From Hofstenia miamia (taxonomy: Eukaryota > Xenacoelomorpha > Acoela), in NCBI GenBank assembly GCA_004352715.1, contig SCFE01000109.1:1352330-1416329 (forward strand): a DNA stretch of 64,000 bases. Reading direction: 5' to 3'. Below the pieces are notes generated by a model, which ran no database searches, was not told the origin of the DNA, and saw only the letters and a program-made list of their open reading frames with translations. Numbering within the stretch: position 1 is the first letter of the stretch; each line of letters starts with the position of its first letter. This document shows positions 32,912-44,070 of the stretch, piece after piece. The translations under genes were made by a program, and so were the position numbers.

Positions 32912-33441
32912 AAAATATGCTAATTTTTAACATAATTATTATAGATTTTATAATCTTAACCTAATCCTAACACAAATCATATCCTAAGCAATTACCCTAA
33001 CGCCAAACCTTATCCCAACAATAACCCACTAGCATTAGACCCTTCATGATTTCAGAACCGCCTCAATGAAAACAAATTCATTATAAATTATGCAAACAAA
33101 ATAACTAATGATAAGGTGTGGGGGAAAAGGCGCTGAGTAGATGGGAAAACTTTGCTAAATCTTGTAATTGGTTTTTAAACAAACTAAAGCCGGGGAAGAA
33201 TCACTAACTAGCATATAAATAGTATTATATTGTAATTTATAATTTTATAATTCATATTGAAAATGTATTAATGAGACCGGTATTCAAAATAAATTTGCAT
33301 ATTACTACTAGCATGACATTGAACTATGGTTGGGCTAGGGTTAGGACAAAAGTGCGTTAGGGTTTTGAGTTAGTTTTAAGGTAAGGATTCGGAATTAGGG
33401 TTAGGACTATAACTATTATTTTGATAAACTAGCATATTTTT
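32912..33441. repeat. Small MITE with degenerate TTAGGG-like core, copy 2
   Basis: The terminal inverted repeats are AAAATATGCTAATTTTTAAC at the left and, as reverse complement of the right end, AAAATATGCTAGTTTATCAA. CCTAATCCTAAC-type words follow the left end and GGGCTAGGGTTAGG-type words precede the right end, so the telomere-like blocks are in inverted orientation. The segment from about 33235 to 33345 (TTATAATTCATATTGAAAA onward) is the inverted counterpart of 15930-16040. No coding sequence. Confidence 0.6.
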
Positions 33442-35117
33442 GCATTCGAGGAGGAGATAACCCAAAAGCATTAAAATCGAAATTTCATTTTAAGTCGGAT
33501 TAAAATTCTAATAACATAACATCATCAGTTAACTCTTCAAGCATGAACTTCTATAACACTAACTGGACGGAAACAAATGAATAAATAACTGCAACATTTA
33601 TTAATTGCACTCTTCATTTCTCTAATAAAATAGCGGAATTAATAAATGAATGAATGAAATCTGCCAAATGTTGCTGTTATTTTTTCATTTTTTCCAACCA
33701 AGTTAGGGTTACAGAAGTTCATGCTACAAGCTAACACATTTTTTCCTAAGCTCATTTTTAAATAACAAGTATCAGTGTATACCTATATCTGATAAGCAAC
33801 TCAAAGCACTCTAATGCTATTCTATATAGATTATCACTTTATTAAGCAGTAAATGCCTTCTGGAAATCAATAAAACTTAAAATTTAACTAATGGTATATG
33901 TACATTGAAGTTTTCTTTTGATCCTTAGAACTTTGTTATTACAGTATGGAAACGAAAATGCTGTGGTTGCAAACGGTCAACGAATGTCTATCTAAGCATT
34001 GATGCTATTAAATCTCGTAATTTCACTTTTCTTATCTTTGAAGTACAAAATGGTGCACAGGTGCCCAGAACTCAAATGTATTCACATTCAAAATTGTATA
34101 ATCCTACAATCCTTCGCTAGAGCAGGCTGTCAAATATATATAAGCACATTTTAAAATAGGAATACATCAGATTTTTTACACTCTACTGTTGCGTCACATC
34201 AAATTTATATAACCGTAGATGATTACATTTTTACCCAGCATAATGTATGCCAACGGATTTAAATTCAATTCTCAATAGAAAATTAAAGTATTTCCTGAAA
34301 CTCAAGATTTAAATGAATCAGTTAAATGGAAAGCAGACCATGTTGCAAATATGGAAAAATAGTAAAATTTTGAAAATTTTAGTTAAATATTTTCATTTCA
34401 TTTCAAAAATTTAATTCTAAAAATACTTTTTCATTTACAAGCTAGTAACAATTCATTGAATCACTTAGCAATATAAAGCCTAAATTTTAAACAATTTGTG
34501 CTATATGAAGAACGTGCTTAAAAGCAAACAACGTTGTTAAAATGCTTAAGAGCACAAAACCTTTCATTCAGATTAAATGTCAACTACATTGAATCATGAA
34601 ATTCTATTTTTGAGTGGTTAAATTTTATGCAATGAGTGAAACCTAAGAAACTGAAATTCGACTTAAAAATTTTGCCTTTCAGTGCTTCATATTAAAAATT
34701 CGAATATATTTTAATTCATCACTCGGAAAATATTGTTTTCGTTGAACTTGAAAAAATGCTCCAAAATTCAAATATAATATTTGTAAAGATAAACAAGTTT
34801 CACAGTTTCCAATTCAATTAAAATCTTTAGTTATGATTGTAATATATTGGCAACCGCAAATTTGGATTCCCTGCTTTTCGATTAGATATTTCCCAGTACA
34901 TCTTATGTTTGGAGGAACATGCATAGGCATCAAATGAATAGTTGGATAGAAAGGTTTATCATCACCAGAAATTGAGCAAACAACATTGCTTGACTGAGAA
35001 TTATAGGAACTTTTCCAATGTTACTTGGAATTAGAATCAATGAAATTGGTCAAACTGAAATGAGTACATCAACAAATTGTTAACTCACTGTGATCCTTTG
35101 TTGATGACTTGTTTCAG
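33442..35117. other. Intergenic, no gene recognised
   Basis: AT-rich. No frame, RNA or repeat could be supported. Confidence 0.5.
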
Positions 35118-35399
35118 GTAGCCAGACTTGCCGTAAAGATATTTAGGAAAAAACAAACTTTGCAACATGCTATTGAACAGCATTATGCTGGAGCTTGCCC
35201 GGTTAACAACATTCTAGTACTGGTGGATGACAATGGAGTGCTTCTGATACAAGACTTGTGCATTCACTACATTTATATGTGGAAGAAACAGAGATTCTGC
35301 TGTTATGCAGAGAAATACATTGGCAGTTTCTCCCATAGAATAAAAAGGAAAAGTATGCTCTCACAATCAAATATGCGTCTTGGAATCTTTACATTGTGA
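35118..35399 (+). CDS. Candidate terminal exon, unrecognised protein
   Basis: A 93-codon open frame follows the acceptor-like TTGTTTCAG in phase 0 and ends at TGA. Its composition is protein-like (VARLAVKIFRKKQ, HYAGACPVNNILVLVDDNG, MWKKQRFCCYAEKYIG), with several Cys, Trp and Tyr residues. This is unlike the low-complexity frames around it. An AATAAA lies about 600 bases downstream. No domain is recognised and no upstream exon was identified, so it may also be a fragment of a decayed gene. Confidence 0.3.
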   Translation, partial: VARLAVKIFRKKQTLQHAIEQHYAGACPVNNILVLVDDNGVLLIQDLCIHYIYMWKKQRFCCYAEKYIGSFSHRIKRKSMLSQSNMRLGIFTL

Positions 35400-38254
35400 T
35401 GCATGCTATCGTACATCATCTACAGCTTTGTTGTTCCAGTTCCAAATATTGAAAACGCTTATTCGTGATTTTCCTCTGGAAAACTGTCACAAAAAAGCGT
35501 TTTCCATATTTATTAACAATTGATTGATGGGGGATAATTGATGAGTAATAGTTCTTGTGATTAATTCATGAACATTGAGGGCATGTTGCCAAGAAATGAG
35601 GATATTCACACATTACATAATCAATCTATGAATAATTTAGAGAGTGTGTGTGTATATGTTAGAGAATTCGTATATATATATGATAGCAACCTTAATGAAT
35701 AATGTATACTGACATTATATCTTTTGCGAACGGGAAATTTTAAACAAAAGACATATTGTAGTTTTCCACTGTTGGAAAAACTAGTATATTAAAATAATCA
35801 TCTATTTATTGTTAAGGAACTTTGTTATGCACACTAGTACTAGTATGTTTGCTGAATAATACACAGCGGTATTACATTTCAGTAATTCTTGTTATTACCA
35901 AGAAATTGTTTTATATTTAACCAAATTTATAATGTATGTATATATTCAAAGAGTGTTTCTTATGATATACATATACATGCTGTTTCCAAGACATTTAATA
36001 AAAGTCTTAAAAATGAACGTCTTTGCAAATTTCCCATTTATTGTTAAAAGACTGACTATTTGAATGAAATAAACCTTTTTAAAATGGATGAACTAACTTG
36101 ACCAAATAAAAGAGTTACTTGTCAATCATTTTGTATTCATGACGGAAATTTTATAAACATTTATAAAATTTTGTGTTAAATTATTTATCACGTTTATTGA
36201 TTTTCATAAACATAAAAATGTTTCTCTGCAGTGTTTATCAGTACATGAATACATAACTTTCATTTTTTACAAACTCAAATGTTGGAAGAATTATCCTCAC
36301 GTACAGGAGGATATAAATTCACAGTAGAAGTCATCTTGTAAAACAATGTTTATTAATGTGTATTCTATATATTGTGTAATCTTTTCAGCAAATAGTAAAG
36401 TTTATATTTCAACTACATAATGTAATTTGTAGAATACCTTAAAATGGGTATTGATGTGCGATATTAAATAAAACACATAAAAACAAAACCATTAACGCTT
36501 TGAAATACAAAAAATTCTGAATATACAACAAGGAATTGTCGAATTTAAGTGTATGTACGCTTTTCTTTCTCGTTTTTAAAGTTTATACTAAAACTTGCAT
36601 GAAGTTTGCATTTTGTTCAATGCGTATGACGTAAAGATATCTTCGTTTTAATACATTATTCAATTTTCATAATGATTCAAGTGGTGACAGTTGAATTGAT
36701 TCAAAAATGTAAGTTACTTTTACATTTTAAAAAGTTAATACTACTAACTTTGTTTCATGTGATTACAAAATAATATAAAAATTTCACAATTTTCTTACAC
36801 ATTTAATATCTTTGCTAACAAAAATTTGTATTAGACCTGTTGAAAATCCCTTTTGTAAAGGAGAATTATTTCTAATCACACATCGATCTGAAAGCATCGT
36901 AGAGAAAATAAATCCAAAAAACAAAACTTAAAACATTACAAAATCTAAGGTACATTTTTTCTTTCACACTATTTGATTGTTAGCGGTTTTTTGAAATACT
37001 ATTTCAAGATCTATACAATTAGAAACGTACAGTGAAAGGTTACGCAAATTCAAAACGTTATGCAAAATGAATATTTGTCAATTGTGTTAAAACATGTACA
37101 AAAGAAACCATAACAAAGGAAAAGTGTCAGATGTTTTAAAACCCGTAGCAATACATCAAAAACTGGAGCTAAATCTAGTAATAAAAATACATATTTTAGA
37201 CTCTCAAATAGTGCAAAAATACTTGGAAATTCAACTCTAACAAGGTCGGATAATGTTTCAAAAATTTTCAATCTCTACATGATTTTAAAACATTTAATGG
37301 AAAAATAGAGTTAAAATCTGGTTTTCCTAATTGCATATTGCGAGATATATATATTATATATTTTAATACAATGGGTAAACCGTCTTGAATAAGTATTTAT
37401 TTCATTTTATCTGCTTCTAATAATTGTAATTTACGCTATTAATTTCTATAATTAAATATATCTCACTATCTCGCGTTCAGAAAATATTCCTAAGTTCTTT
37501 TAATACCTAATTTACAAAATATAGTTTAAATCATTTAACGATTGCTGTTGTGTTTATATAATCTCATAAGCAATTACAAATACCTATTAATAGATTAATT
37601 GTTTTAAGTACTATACGTATGCTTACATTTATTTTATATAGCTTTAATATTCATTTTCAATTTAAAAATTAAAAATAAAAGACTTCATTTGTACGAAATA
37701 AAACATTTTAATATAGATGAAATAACTTCAAAAAATAAAAAGGTGTAATGTATAAATTTTAAAATAATTTATAAAACTCAATAAGTGGAAAGTATATTTT
37801 AGTTTTACTTTTAACTAGTACATACATGTATAGAGATGTGAAAACTATATTTATTTTTCTAAAATATTTACAAAAATTTAACAATACAATTTGCAAAACC
37901 ATTAAATAGTTTAATATCATCTTTCCGGAATAGTTTTTTAGTTACCAAAAAATATCCCAAAGGCATGTTATTCTGTTCGAAAAGGCAAAAACCATGTAAA
38001 CTCAAAGAAAAGAAAAACGTCAATCCAACAATCAAGCGCTGAAAACTAATATAGGCCAAGAGCTTGAAATATTTAAACTGTTCCTTGAAAATCAACAACA
38101 TTGCGGTAAAAAATTTTAACATGTATTTTCTATCAAAATTTATAATTTGATTGCAAAAAAATTAAAATTCAAACTGCTAATACCGACATCAATACAAATT
38201 TACCTCATAAAAAAGTTTAGACTAATACTAAATAATTTAATTAAGAATTTGCCA
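35400..38254. other. Intergenic, no gene recognised
   Basis: AT-rich sequence. The minus-strand frames at 37050-37271 and 37868-38122 are Phe/Leu-rich, have no splice context, and read like chance openings. Confidence 0.5.
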
Positions 38255-38327
38255 GCCCTGTTAGCTCAGTTGGTAGAGCATTGTACTTTTAATCCAATGG
38301 TCTTGGGTTCAAATCCCACATAGGGCG
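38255..38327 (+). tRNA. tRNA-Lys (UUU), possibly pseudogene or SINE head
   Basis: A 73-nt cloverleaf of standard length. The acceptor GCCCTGT/ATAGGGC has one G-T pair and the discriminator base is G. The D arm is GCTC-AGTTGGTA-GAGC, and the A box TAGCTCAGTTGG is intact. The anticodon loop CTTTTAA reads UUU, and the T loop is TTCAAAT with B box GGTTCAAATCC. T7 follows four bases downstream and could terminate Pol III. The anticodon stem (T30-C40) and T stem (T49-C65) each contain a mismatch, and a dispersed repeat begins 38 bases downstream. A decayed or retroposed tRNA is therefore a real alternative to a working gene. Confidence 0.7.
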
Positions 38328-38364
38328 AATTTTTTTATAGAATGTTAAATATTCTATTTAACGA

Positions 38365-38518
38365 TAAATGCAACAATAATAGAATTACAATTAGCTTCCA
38401 TACATCCCATGGTGCGTTCATTCATTTCAATGATAATAGTAGTATTTATTTAACTCTTAATATCAAAGAAACTGATGAAATGTAAATTTAAACAATTTTT
38501 GAAAATGTAAAATGAATA
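38365..38518 (+). repeat. Direct repeat, left copy
   Basis: Matches 39724-39877 at roughly nine positions in ten over 154 bases (shared ACAATTAGCTTCCATACATC and AGTAGTATTTATTTAACTC). It begins shortly after the tRNA-Lys sequence. The right copy has no tRNA head. The 1.2 kb between the copies includes the candidate exon at 38797-38918. Confidence 0.75.
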
Positions 38519-38796
38519 ATATGTTCTTCCTTTGTTTTTCACTTTAGGATTTTCTTTAAATTTCCATTTTCTTTCTCTTGCACATGTCGGGCACCTGTCA
38601 GGGTCGCCATGTAGAATATTGCCAACATTAATTTCGACTTAATTTAGGATTGCTTATCCATATTCCTATTAAATTCCGGTATTTAATGTATGACAGACTA
38701 AAAAAACTCTCTTTCTATATCGTTGTTAACTGTATTAACTTAATTAATATAGCATTAGTTTACACTTAATGCTCTAACTAACAACAGCCATTTTAG

Positions 38797-38918
38797 AACG
38801 AGAGCAAGAGATGATATACAGGGTCGAAACCCGACTTGAAGCAATGCACAAGAAGATACTTTGTCTTTGTGAACGAATCCAGCTTTACCCGGACATCGAA
38901 GGAATTATCAATGGTTGA
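38797..38918 (+). CDS. Candidate 3'-terminal coding exon, coiled-coil tail
   Basis: Follows a TTTTAG acceptor preceded by a mixed pyrimidine/AT tract. With two carried-over bases it reads RERE-like then QEMIYRVETRLEAMHKKIL, LCLCERIQLYPDIEG and a stop. The heptad pattern of hydrophobics (I, V, L, M, I, L) with charged residues predicts a short coiled coil, as found at the C-termini of many oligomeric proteins, including some ion channels. That comparison is only an analogy. AATAAA at 38997-39002 lies about 80 bases after the stop. No upstream exon was identified, so the gene's identity is unknown. Confidence 0.45.
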
Positions 38919-38996
38919 CTCCCTACATATAATAACCCTATAGATATAAGTGTACATGTTAGCCCTTGATACATGTGAACAATCAATGTAGTCAGC

Positions 38997-39002
38997 AATA
39001 AA
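38997..39002 (+). promoter_or_regulatory. Polyadenylation signal AATAAA
   Basis: A canonical hexamer 78 bases after the TGA of the candidate terminal exon, a typical distance for a short 3' untranslated region. AATAAA is frequent by chance in AT-rich DNA, so its value comes only from the position. Confidence 0.4.
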
Positions 39003-39723
39003 ACTAGTTCGTAAGTCGTTTGAAAGTTGAATAATTTACTAACAAGCAATTGGTTTATTAACCAAGAAAAATGATTTAGATAAAATATTACTTTTCTGGC
39101 GAGGGTTGTTCTAACAGTAATAACGAATGATAAAAAAGCTAGAACGAATAAAAATCCCTATCCTTACACCTAACCTATAAGCACATTGAGGAATCAATCA
39201 CTACCAGCCGCACCGCACTTTTGAAAGGCTATTGTGTGCCGGCCATTCCAGACTTCCTTTAAATGTAGTTGGGGACCATCATCCGGATTACTCTAGTGCT
39301 TGACCGTTTAGCTTTCCATTGAATCAATAAATAAACCTGACAAAATAAAGAAGTAAATCCAATGAATTTTGTTCATCACCAAATAAATAAATTGCACTAT
39401 TTTTATACTTAATAATACCAAACAATCAAACACTTGGCAAGTACCTGTTTAATCGATGTTGTTGACAATTTAATGATTTTCCTCTTTTTCTTTGTTGGCC
39501 ACTTACGCACGTCAGCATTAATTAGCGTTTGTGTTTTGGTCTTTTATTATTTTTCAAAAAGTACTGTCAAGCGAATTAATATCAAAATACTGCTTATTAT
39601 AATTTTACAAATAATCTAATTAATAATAATCATGTGTGTACAATTAATTTCTATAATACTTGAGTCTTGGTTCTTTCTATTTCTTTTCTTAACTTGACCA
39701 CACATGATATGATTATGTTACAC

Positions 39724-39877
39724 TAAATGCAACAATGATAGAAGTACAATTAGCTTCCATACATCCCATGGTGTGGTCATTCATTTAAATGATATTAGTA
39801 GTATTTATTTAACTCTTAACATCAAAGACACTGATGAAATTTAAGTTTAAACAATTTTTGAAAATGTTAAATAAATA
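39724..39877 (+). repeat. Direct repeat, right copy
   Basis: The partner of 38365-38518. A single N at 39905 lies just beyond it, so an assembly-related origin of the second copy should be considered. The roughly 9 percent divergence nevertheless argues for a genuine dispersed repeat. Confidence 0.75.
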
Positions 39878-39905
39878 AGTTATTTGTTATTTTTAAATGT
39901 TATGN

Positions 39906-41407
39906 AACGCTAATAACCAATTTACGACAATATTATAAATATTATCAATAATTTTTACAAATATTTTATTCTTGAATTCAACGAGAAAAACGTATTGAAA
40001 AAATGTATATTTCATTTGTGCCAGAGATGGTGATTGATAAATCGTAATAATTTATTAACATTTTAGTTTTGTAGCATCTTTCATTTGCATAATTGTATAA
40101 ATTGGGAAAAACATGTTGTAATAATAATTGAGATTGTTTTCCAACTTGCAGAAAAAATTCTAGTTTTATATGATTTGAAACTGTTTTATTTAATTGTTAG
40201 TGATTTGGATTTCATGTTTGGTAGATAAAAATCTTTACGATTGGATACATTTTGACATTTGAACAATAGGGTATGGATAAAAAATTACGCAATGTTAACA
40301 TTGTCTGTTAAGAAGTGCAACTTTATACACACAGTGGCATAATGGAATTTTACATGGTTGTACTGTTTTTATAATGCTTGTTATATTTGTACATTTGAAC
40401 AATGGGGATATAGATAAAACCATGTAATTTTGTCATTATTAAAGCATGCAACTTTTTACACATCTGACATAATGAAATTTCACAATGATGAAAGAACTAC
40501 CCTGAAACATTTCAAACTTTTTGGTAAGCTATTTTTATAATTAAATCTCAGATATAATTTTGATTCTTAACACTTTTTTGCAATACTATCTCTAGTTAGT
40601 TTTACAGATGTTTCTTTTAAAATGAAATCAATTTTATTTTAATGAATTGCTGTGAATTTGCAGTCCAATGTTAAATTAATTGTATGCTTTATCATAAATA
40701 GAAACATCGTTTGTTTGTTTATACACATTTTAATTGAATTTGTTTAAACTTTTAATTGTCATGTGTTTTGTACTGTGATCTATCATCTCAATTGAGTTGT
40801 TTATTAATAATTAATTTAGATACTACCATGTGAAATTCATAATGTGCAAATACACATTGCGTTTGTTCCCCAGAGCATTCACATCTCAACATGAAGGTTT
40901 GATGAATATGATCATTGTTCATTGAACTGTAGATGACATTCACAATATGAACTTTATCATTTAGTAGTGCTTTTCATATTTTCTTTTTAAATAAATTTAT
41001 TATTTATAAATGTTCGTTTTCTCTGTATGGTGAGAGTATGCAACTGTGGAAGCATGTATACTTATATATTTTTAAAAATTATTTATTTAATGACTAAAAA
41101 AATGTTACATTACAACAATTCTAATTTCATGGGAATTCAAACATTGCTTATAGAAAAATTGGTTGCATTTTATACAATAGACTGCAAACAAATGTGCGTG
41201 CCAGCAAATATAACAAAAGAGAATGTATTCCAATGACATCAGAGATACACAGATGGCCAAAGTACACAATTACATCATATCCATGACAGACATGTCTGCC
41301 AAGGTAAAAGGTCAATTTGCGTAATGTGCTTCTAGTCTCTTTATGCTACTCACATAATCTATTATATGCATTGGTGATTGGAAATTGATGATTGGATTAT
41401 TGGTGAA
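39906..41407. other. Intergenic, no gene recognised
   Basis: AT-rich. CGTATTG-like and AACAATAGGG/AACAATGGGG words recur around 40260-40460 (two roughly 150-base segments with TTTGACATTTGAACAATAGG and TTTGTACATTTGAACAATGG look like a degenerate tandem pair). No coding feature. Confidence 0.45.
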
Positions 41408-41828
41408 TGGATCTGAGCCAGGTAGATGCCCACTTGGATGCTGCAACAAAGAGATTACCTAAAGAGCAATTATTACTTTAGTGTTAACATTGGTTACATC
41501 AAAATATTGTAATGCAGTTATAAAGCAGTGAAACAAAGATAGAACTCACCCTGCTAAATAGCTAATGATTAAAGATGTTGAATTACCCTGACATTAAATG
41601 GCCTGGANNNNNNNNNNNNNNNNNNNNNTGGATCTGAGCCAGGTAGATGCCCACTTGGATGCTGCAACAAAGAGATTACCTAAAGAGCAATTATTACTTT
41701 AGTGTTAACATTGGTTACATCAAAATATTGTAATGCAGTTATAAAGCAGTGAAACAAAGATAGAACTCACCCTGCTAAATAGCTAATGATTAAAGATGTT
41801 GAATTACCCTGACATTAAATGGCCTGGA
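41408..41828 (+). repeat. 200-bp direct duplication across 21 Ns (assembly artefact)
   Basis: 41408-41607 and 41629-41828 appear identical and flank Ns at 41608-41628. An unmerged contig overlap is the simplest reading. Confidence 0.85.
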
Positions 41829-41884
41829 GGATAATTCTACGCTAGTCTACAAATATACATATGAAGATTTTCAATAATCTTGCA

Positions 41885-42110
41885 TCAGAGTGTAGCATAA
41901 TTCATTGAATAACCATGTGTGGTCAAAATGAGAAGAAAGATGGATGTACCTAAGACTAAAATGTAATAATGATTAAATTGTAATCACATGGTTATGATCA
42001 ATTATTTGATTTGTAAAATGTTTTATGCAGTTTTATATTTTAAATTAACTCAACAGTATTTGGCAAAAACAAAGATGATCAAACAGCATACTCTAATTAA
42101 TGCTGACAAA
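41885..42110 (+). repeat. Dispersed repeat preceding gag relic
   Basis: Shares an ordered series of words with 27780-28015 and lies immediately upstream of the gag-like frame starting at 42125. This fits the LTR end and leader of an LTR retrotransposon. TGGCAAAAACAAAG at 42060 could be a primer-binding-site remnant, because it starts with TGG, but the tRNA was not identified. Confidence 0.55.
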
Positions 42111-42124
42111 GGACTAAACCCAAG

Positions 42125-43099
42125 ATGCAAAAAACACCCCAAAACCAAAGAACCCCAGAGAATGCAAATATGTCCAATGAGAGTGAGACGTCCCCAACAG
42201 AAATAGTGCTACAACCAGCACAAGAAAATGCAGAGTTTTCAATAGTTGAACTTAGTAAGATAATAGAAAACAACAACAATGCAAGAAGAGAGTTGACAAT
42301 ACAAATAGAAAACTTAACTTAACGGATGTTTGAAATAGAAATGGCAAATATTGAGAAAGATAAATGTATCAAAGAAATTATACAAGATACAAGTATAAGG
42401 TTGACAGAACAAAGAAATGTGTTTCAAAACAAATTGAAAAGTTAATTGAAGCAAACAATGAGATTAAAGCATTGAGCGACAAATTACAACAACTTATGAC
42501 CCAGATGCACAAAGAAAACATAAGCCTTAGAAAAGAAAATATCTCAAAGCAACTTGAGATTGATAACTTAAAGGATGAAATTAGATTGATATCATTAACT
42601 AATGAAGAAAATCGAGATAAAGAAAAAGGTAACATTAAGGTGGTAGAAACTATGATAATGGAAAAACCAAAAAAATTAAATGAAACTAGACCATTAACAG
42701 AAATGCAGAGTGAAATGTAGAAACAATGTGAAATGGAATTTGTGGAGAAATTGGTGATTGATATAACTAAACAAGTAAAAGAAAATTGCAAAAAATCTGG
42801 AGAGACAAAACCTATATACAAAGAAACAATATTGTCAGAAGAGGAAGATATAGATACACCAGCATGTAAAGCTATACTCCCGAAATTTACAGGAAGGGTG
42901 GATAGTTATTACTGACATTTAATGAATGGATCCAACTGTTCAAGATGAGCATGAAGGAGAGAAAAGTGATACAAAAACAAGCAGCAGCAAGATTCCCTCT
43001 ATATTTGGGGGTGCAGCTTATCAACATCACTTGGTGTTGGATTTAGAAACTAAAACAAACTATGAGAAGCTAATAGGAGAATATCAACACCACACATAA
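42125..43099 (+). pseudogene. LTR-retrotransposon gag-like relic with long coiled coil
   Basis: Starts at ATG 42125. It encodes an acidic, Asn/Gln-rich N-terminus and then a long coiled coil (KQIEKLIEANNEIKALSDKL, QLEIDNLKDEIRLIS). A capsid-like domain follows, with ILPKFTGRVDSYY, FNEWIQLFKMSMKE, AAARFPLYLGG, GAAYQHHLVLDLETK and TNYEKLIGEY. The last series matches the pattern of Ty3/gypsy-type gag (L-P-x-F-x-G, then A-x-x-x-L-x-G-x-A, then a Tyr-containing helix). Breaks are a TAA near 42319, a frameshift around 42364-42430, a TAG at 42718-42720, a break near 42912 and a frameshift near 43013. No protease, reverse transcriptase or integrase follows, so the copy is truncated as well as dead. 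Confidence 0.65.
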
Positions 43100-43101
43100 G
43101 A

Positions 43102-43374
43102 AAGGCTCTTAACTGGTATGAGTGGAACTTTCATCATGTTGCATTTACAGAAGGCAATCTCACAAGTGAACAAATGCTTCAATTTATCAATTCACTAAAT
43201 TTATCAACATGTGAGAATACATTGTTTTGGGGATGTGATGCTATGAACTGTGAGTTTTTAAGTTGGTTAATCTCTCAACCTGTGGAAAATTTTCTTGATC
43301 GTGGCTATTGGTACCCACAAAACATGGGAAATTCTATAGACTGTATAAAAGACTATTTTAAATTTGTACATTGA
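43102..43374 (+). pseudogene. Open frame after gag relic, unrecognised
   Basis: 88 codons from Asn-Trp at 43111 to TGA. The sequence (WYEWNFHHVAFTEGNLTSEQ, ENTLFWGCDAMNCEFLSWL, FLDRGYWYPQNMGN) is rich in Trp, Cys and Tyr and looks like genuine, once-selected protein. It begins directly where the gag similarity stops, one frame over, and no start codon or splice site is clear. It may be a captured exon or the edge of another element. No family is recognised. Confidence 0.3.
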
Positions 43375-43526
43375 ATGAACACTCCAAAGGGTAATCTATT
43401 ATCACCATTTGCTAATAATCATTGTAAATTTAAGAAATTTATTGTAAAACCATTATAACTAATAATTAATGATTTTACCTAGTATATTTTTATAAAATTA
43501 TGATAAAAAAGTGTAGAAAAACAATA

Positions 43527-44057
43527 CTATATTTTTATTTTACTAAATTCTAATACAATACAATTTACATTATTGCCACCATTTGTGATTTCCATGTCAT
43601 CATTGTGAAAAAGTTTTTTATTTTCCAGAGTCTTGTAATTCTCACCCAATGCATTGACATACTGTTGGGGTAGAAAGTAGTAAAAACCGTTGCTGAGCCT
43701 TATCTTTACTGCAATACCATATCTTGTCGTGTTCAGCTGAACAACATCCTCAATTGTTAGCCATAGTTTTTTTGGTAGTTTGCTAGCCAGACTCACATTT
43801 GAAAAAATACAGGTTGGTGGTTGGGAATTAACATCGTTTAAGCATTGTAAAATATGGTCATCCTTGCTCATGTTGGGGAAGACAATCACATTATTACTGA
43901 CTACAGGCGCAGATGGTGGGGACATCATCTCCTGTGTTAGTGGGTTACAGCCATGCAATGGTGGTGGGGTTCTGCATAGATCATCAAATAAACTGCTCAA
44001 TGAGCCAGATGCTAGCATTTCAACAGACATTGCCAAAAGTGAGAGACAAAATTGCAT
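43527..44057 (-). CDS. Uncharacterised 176-residue protein or exon
   Basis: An uninterrupted frame from ATG. The N-terminal half is Ser/Pro-rich and low in structure (CRTPPPLHGCNP, SPPSAPVVSNN). The C-terminal half looks folded: LPKKLWLTIEDVVQLNTTRYG, IAVKIRLSNGFYYFLPQQYV, then ALGENYKTL and NVNCIVLEFSKIKI. From memory, the pattern T-R/K-Y-G followed by FLPxRY occurs in small uncharacterised proteins often tied to invertebrate mobile elements. The frame opposite (43780-44070, plus) is its shadow. It is probably element-derived. Whether it is expressed is unknown. Confidence 0.45.
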   Translation of the reverse strand: MQFCLSLLAMSVEMLASGSLSSLFDDLCRTPPPLHGCNPLTQEMMSPPSAPVVSNNVIVFPNMSKDDHILQCLNDVNSQPPTCIFSNVSLASKLPKKLWLTIEDVVQLNTTRYGIAVKIRLSNGFYYFLPQQYVNALGENYKTLENKKLFHNDDMEITNGGNNVNCIVLEFSKIKI

Positions 44058-44070
44058 AGAAGAAAAATAA

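Noticed and set aside
37050-38122. Phe/Leu-rich minus-strand frames
   Set aside because: Low complexity, no splice sites, and typical of chance frames opposite A-rich DNA.
42378-42821. 147-codon minus-strand open frame
   Set aside because: The exact shadow of the coiled-coil gag relic on the plus strand. Its Ser/Phe-rich composition is the complement of Glu/Lys-rich coding.
43780-44070. 96-codon plus-strand open frame
   Set aside because: Antisense shadow of the better-supported frame at 43527-44057.
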